This document shows positions 59,565 through 64,000 of a stretch of DNA of 64,000 nt, piece after piece (the first letter of the stretch is position 1; each line of letters begins with the position of its first letter). The DNA is from Voacanga thouarsii. Taxonomy: Eukaryota > Streptophyta > Magnoliopsida > Gentianales > Apocynaceae. The stretch is from the NCBI GenBank assembly GCA_026120185.1, contig JANUWF010002120.1:744001-808000 (forward strand), read 5' to 3'. Below the pieces are notes generated by a model that did no database searches, had not been told where the DNA came from, and saw only the letters and a program-made list of their open reading frames with translations. The translations under genes and the position numbers were made by a program.

Positions 59565-61517
59565 TATTGGGATGTATGCCCTCTTAGACTAGGTTTTTTA
59601 TGTAATTTTGATTTGTATTAATAAATATTTTATTCTTAGAAAATGTTTGTGAATTCTTCTTTACTTTTTTGCATAATTTCATCGGAAAAGACCCATTATA
59701 TTTAAGTAAATGGTTAATGTCAATGGAGGCCTTTTACAGTAAGGTATGGACCATGGGTTACTCAACACATAAACTATTATTCTTAACCGAATGATGAAAA
59801 TGGGAATCTCATCATAGTAAGGTTATTGTGTTATGCATTCTAAATAAGGAATGGCTTACCTTTAGCCAATGAGTAGTCTTCTCATTTTATAATACAAGTA
59901 TATTTCAAATACATAGAACTGGACATGTAGTAGTGGTTTCTAAAAATACTATGTGGTAGAAACCTAGACTACTACCATTACAGCATGGACTTGTACTCTA
60001 TAGCTTAAGTATGAGTTGGTGGTCTGACGAAACTGGAAGCGTCTGCTTTGATGTACTATAGTTGAGGTTCTATCGTAGGACCAATATACTTGTATGTTGG
60101 GTATATGTAACTAGTTAGTTAAGACAGACTTGTACAAGATAGCTTCTATACTATATCACCCCTTGTGGTTGTCTGAATAATTTAACTATCCAAGGCCCTG
60201 GGGAACATGACTTGGATATTTGTTTTAGGGTAGCTCCCTTGGAAAGAAAAAATATTCCAAGACATCGTGGATTATTGTACGAGAAGCCTAAGGATTATAG
60301 ATGTCTTTTAGAGATGTGTTAGTACATTTATTCCTCTAAATGCACGATGATGTGTAGAGAGGTATTTCAGTTATTTCACCTTTAGGTAAAAAACATAGCT
60401 AACGCTGCATTATCCTTAAGGTTAATATTTTCTTATGGTGATATTAGAAAATATTTAAAATACAAAACACAACTATTTATATAGCGATGGTATTTTGGTT
60501 ATTTTAGTAGGTAAGACGATATATCTTTTTTGTTCTCGGAATAGCCCGTAAACCCTAATTAATTTTGGGTCACAAAATGGTCTCGGTTAAAAAGGATTTA
60601 ATTTTATTCTAGAAGTCTAATTTATTATTAGACTGGAGTAAAAAAAAAAAGAACAAGAGAAATTAAATTAAATTTATTATCTGGTTTAATTGATTAATTA
60701 ATTATTCAGGGCTATAGTCTAAATTGAATAATTAGAAAATTAACATGGGCCTAAACTAGATAAAAAGGTTTAAATAATAATTTTCATTAATTTGTGCTCA
60801 TTAATTATTTATTGGGTTATTTTTATAGGCCCAGAAAATAAATACTTAATGTTTATTATTTTGGGCTCATTGGGTTGAAAGAAAATAATAAAAATAATTA
60901 ATGGTCCAATAGGCTGGACCAAAGGTTTTTTTTTTTTTTTTTTTAAAAATCACGAAACAGAAGAATTTAAGCTAAGCCAAACCTCTTCTGTTGATAACTT
61001 CTAGGTATTTTGAAATATTAAAATCCCAGTGTATTGGTTATCAAAGGTTAGCTGTGTGTTTTTTCATTCGATAGAGAATATACACGACAAAGAGAAAAAA
61101 AAAACCAAAAGCCTTGGTTATCTCTCTCTCTCGTTCAATCTCCTTTTTGTATGTCTTCTTGATTTTTCTAATTAATAGTAAAGAATCAAGAAGCTTTGAG
61201 ACTAGTTTTTCCCTGCCTATTTGTTTCACCATCAAGAGATTAGGTGGTGGAATATTCTAAGTTCTCAAAGAGCTTCGGCATTCATGCCACGGAGGAGTAG
61301 AAGATTGGTGAGTTTTCAACTAGAGGCATCAACAAGTGAAGTAGCTACCCCCGTGGTTCAATCAATTTCTTCACAGCCAAAGAAAATTTTAACGCACAGA
61401 GGTATATACTTAAACCAAAAACTTCTGATGTGTTCTTTGCGTTATGTTTTTTTTTTTTTTTTTTTTTGCTTCTATTTGTTGCCTGTGCATGCATTATTCT
61501 GTGATATTCTTGCTTCA
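59565..61517 (+). repeat. Element D 3' LTR
   Basis: Preceded by the PPT-like AAGTGGAAGAT. Starts TATTGGGATGTATGCCC (first G changed to A) and ends about TTGCTTCA. A-like throughout with many indels; poly-T runs at 60926-60944 and 61447-61469. Carries the exon at 61284-61401. Confidence 0.85.
61284..61401 (+). CDS. LTR-encoded exon in element D
   Basis: Begins MPRRSRRLVSFQLEA and stays open for 39 codons plus one base, ending CACAGAG before GTATAT at 61402. Phase 1, as in A1. It is open although the LTR is clearly old, and the residues shared with A1 and A2 are clustered at RRSRRL and at QPK/QPR near the end. Confidence 0.5.
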
Positions 61518-61640
61518 GTTTACCCTAAGGCTAGTGGCTTCAATGAGTCTAGAATCCTTGATATTTACATTCTCGATAAGATGATGAGGAGTGAGCCTAT
61601 TCCCCTTGCCCCCAATTACTATTTAGTCCATGAGAGAGGT
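61518..61640 (+). pseudogene. Athila ORF scrap (element G)
   Basis: About 40 codons on +: YPKASGFNESRILDIYILDK and then MMRSEPIPLAPNYY. They align directly with the F1 ORF segment ASGFNETRLIDTYILHRMM. It lies between the D LTR and the F2 LTR and is on the opposite strand to F2, so it is the remnant of an older Athila into which both inserted. Confidence 0.85.
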
Positions 61641-64000
61641 TGATGCGTAAATTTTAGGTGTATAAAAATAAATAATTTTAAATCCATCACTTAGTTAAAT
61701 TTTAATTAAAACATTAATCCAAAAATATACATATGAGTAAGTACATTCATCATAAGTATAGCATAGGGAATTAATGAGTATCCATCCTCAAATGAACAAG
61801 TACACACTAGTCGCTTTTTATTCATTGTTTAACCGACCAAATAAAGTGATAAAATAAGAAAAAAAATAAAGAAATATATACAACTCAATGATGTGAAAAT
61901 ACACAATTTAGACAAAATCTTTTGACAACATGACAACGAATTACTTAGCCAATATCACAATCAATTATTATCTTAATTTCATCAAGGATTTAAAATAGAC
62001 CCACTTTGTTTCCAATTCCTAGAATCATTATCTTCTAGTTAAATTGGTGAACATTTCTGTCTCAACCAATTTACTCAAAAGATGTATTAAAATCAATCCT
62101 CATATAAATTGGTGAACATTTCTGTCTCAACCAATTTACTCAAAAGATGAATTAAAATCAATCCTCATATAAACCCCTATATTCTAGGTGATTTACAACA
62201 TAAAATTAGTTAATGAATCCATATTTTAGCAATCATCAAAACCAACATTTGATTAGCTAAGTTCTAGATAATTAACCCATTTTTCGAGCAAGTTAAAAGA
62301 TAACATATATGAAATTAATTAATTGAAGTCATTACTAACCCCTTTTGTAGCAAGTTAATAACAAAAACCAATAAACCAACTCCGTAAGAAAAATAAGCAA
62401 TCAAATACCAAGAACAATATTCAATTGATTAAAATACTAAATTAACTCAAGAAATCATGAATCCAAAAAACAATGTCAAATTACAATGGAAACATTAAGT
62501 ACACAATTTTTTAAGAATAAGAAAACAAAGCTAAAAGAAAGTACTTATAGACAAGCCTCCTTCTTCTCCTTTTGAGAGTTATCTTGAACAACCCTACTTG
62601 AATTGGTGAATTCCTCCTTCCTTGAGTGATTGGAATTTATGCTCTTCGATTTACCTCCTTTCTCTTGTGTTTTCTCTTACTTTTATAAGCTTCTTTGATG
62701 CCAAATTCATTGCTTGAGAAGTCTTGACCAAGTAGGAATTAGAAAATACCAAAATCATTAGAAAATTCCTAAATTCGTACACAGAACTTTTGTAATCCAG
62801 AGCGAACCTGGCGCAGGTCCAGTTGACCCACCTGGCACTAGGTGTGTTTTTTTTTCTTCCACAATTTTTTCTCTGTTTCAATTCATCGTCTAGAATGGAC
62901 CTAACACTGGGTCCACTTGCCAGGCTTGGAGCCAGGTGTGTTCTAGAAAATTTTCAGTTTTGCTCGAAATTATTCCAAATCTGTACAAATTTGTCAAAAA
63001 CACTTTTCACAAGTAAAATGTCAAATTAGAAGGAATATGTCTAGTTATTACAATAAAAGTATCTCAAAACAACCTCAAATAACTAGAAAAATATGATGAT
63101 TTTAGCCCCTATCAATTCCCCCACACTTGAACTTTTACTTATCCTCAAGCAAAACATTTTAGCCAAGAAAATCATCAAGAAACCCATGCTTTTCTTTATT
63201 CCCCAAATTTTGAAACATAACAAGGATTATAACTTTCGTTCAAACTTTAGATAAAAATTTTCTCATTCACACCCTTTTGAAAACAATTCAAACTTTGAAA
63301 CATTTGACAGACATCACAAAACTCTTGAAGTCAAATTAATCAGGTGTATACTTTAGTCTAAGAAAATTATTTCACCCTTCAAGTAAAAATATAGATAACA
63401 TGAATCACATAAGTCAAGCTATCTACCAACTTAAGTATTATAGATTTAAAAATTGCACAACTCAAGTCATGATATAAGGAAAGCACTCCAATTTTTTCTC
63501 TCAAATTTTTCAATGACTTAGAGAATTGATAACTTCAAGTGCATGGATTTCTCTTCACACACCGTATTAGCCCCCTTTTAGTCATCACTCATCATTTTTT
63601 TTTTTTCTCAACATTTTCTTTCTCTTTTGCTTTTGGGAATTCATAGTCTCAAGAAAGTGGATTTCTCTTCACTATCTATGTTAACCCTTATAATCAAGCA
63701 AAAAATAATATTTTCTCATCTTTAAAAAAGAAACAACAACTCATTTTCTCAATTTTTTTACTCACATAAGTTTTTTTTGCAATTTGGCACTCAAAGATCT
63801 TTTATCAACTCACATTCCTAATCACAACTCAAGGCTACACAAAATTTAAACCCGTAATACAAGAGTTAACAACAAACTTTCCCCACATTCATCATATCTT
63901 CTATATTCAAACTAGATGAGTCAAATAATTCTCAAACACCAATGCATAAACAAGATTAATCAAAATTCTCAAGTCTTGACAATATCCTATCCAATAAACT
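61641..64000 (-). mobile_element. Athila-like element F2, 3' part, cut by the window edge
   Basis: 3' LTR 61641-63114 (TGATGCG...CCCTATCA), homologous to F1 LTRs but much diverged. At 63115-63127 - reads GTGTGGGGGAAT, the PPT. 63128-64000 is AT- and pyrimidine-rich untranslated sequence like that of F1 (19654-20560). Any ORF, gag and the 5' LTR are beyond the right edge. Confidence 0.88.
62041..62170. repeat. 65-bp tandem duplication in F2 LTR
   Basis: Two adjacent units, 62041-62105 and 62106-62170, starting AAATTGGTGAACATTTCTG and differing at one base. F1 LTRs have a single copy of the homologous segment. Confidence 0.95.

Larger units (their letters stand above)
1183..61517 (+). mobile_element. 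Copia element D (A-related), interrupted; only the 3' part is in the window
   Basis: Two pieces belong together. 1183-3134 encodes integrase to RNase H, and 59321-61517 encodes the RNase H end and the 3' LTR. The reading breaks at the RNase H motif CDNTGAV: the left piece ends inside it and the right piece continues directly into SKEPRNHKKGKHIE. The gap is filled by element B, flanked by GGCGT (3130-3134) and GGCCT (59321-59325), a 5-bp target duplication with one change. The 5' LTR, gag and protease are left of the window. Confidence 0.85.

Noticed and set aside
1..64000. CRISPR array, prokaryotic operon or host gene
   Set aside because: No regular spacer-repeat array; all long frames fall in retroelement domains, their shadows or LTRs; there is no multi-exon host-like gene.

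Overview
This window is nuclear DNA of a flowering plant, probably a eudicot, from a region made entirely of long-terminal-repeat (LTR) retrotransposons. The sequence is AT-rich. It has plant copia and Athila-type reverse-transcribing elements, plant primer-binding sites (TGGTATCAGAGC for initiator Met tRNA; TGGTGCCGTTGCCGGGGA of Athila type) and AAACCCTAA boxes in LTRs. I found no host gene, rRNA, genuine tRNA gene, CRISPR array or bacterial feature. The species cannot be named from the sequence.

Layout, outermost first. Element names are mine. (G) A scrap of an Athila-like gypsy element on + is at 61518-61640. It is split by copia element D on + (1183-3134 and 59321-61517; the 5' end lies left of the window) and bordered by a second Athila-like element, F2, on - (61641 to the right edge). 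D is cut in its integrase by the right end of a long Tekay/Del-like LTR (C0, 1-1182) and in its RNase H by copia element B on - (3135-59320, duplication GGCGT/GGCCT). B is stretched to 56 kb by four insertions: copia A1 (3431-13241, duplication ATTTC) in its 3' LTR; Athila-like F1 (16054-27020, CTGAT) in pol; long LTR C2 (28900-33223, ATATC) in gag; and SIRE-like copia E (34118-56289, ATCTC) in its leader. F1 carries a solo A LTR (17599-19634, CCTAT). E carries a damaged A copy, A2 (34228-39812), in its 5' LTR, and long LTR C1 (43505-49772, AGATC/AGATT) in integrase. C1 in turn carries a solo A LTR (45616-47646). The deepest chain is six levels: G, D, B, E, C1, solo A LTR.

Gene content. A1 is the best preserved element. 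Gag, protease, integrase, RT and RNase H lie in one uninterrupted frame of about 1300 codons (9388 down to 5483), broken by ten stop codons and no frameshift. E has gag, protease, integrase, RT, RNase H and a SIRE-type third ORF. F1 has gag and an Athila-type ORF but no pol. All coding regions are disabled.

Points most worth following: (1) the LTRs of families A, B and D hold a short coding exon, 127 nt in A and B, for a basic peptide with RRSRRLAG. It ends at a splice donor in phase 1. In family A a strong acceptor lies just before the gag ATG in the matching phase, so a spliced RNA would put an LTR-encoded basic extension on Gag. (2) All four RT copies of the A/B/D group have an in-frame TGA at the same codon, where related copia RTs have Trp. 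(3) The SIRE-like third ORF and the Athila ORF share a similar domain. (4) The long Tekay-like LTRs contain a tRNA-like A-box/B-box module.
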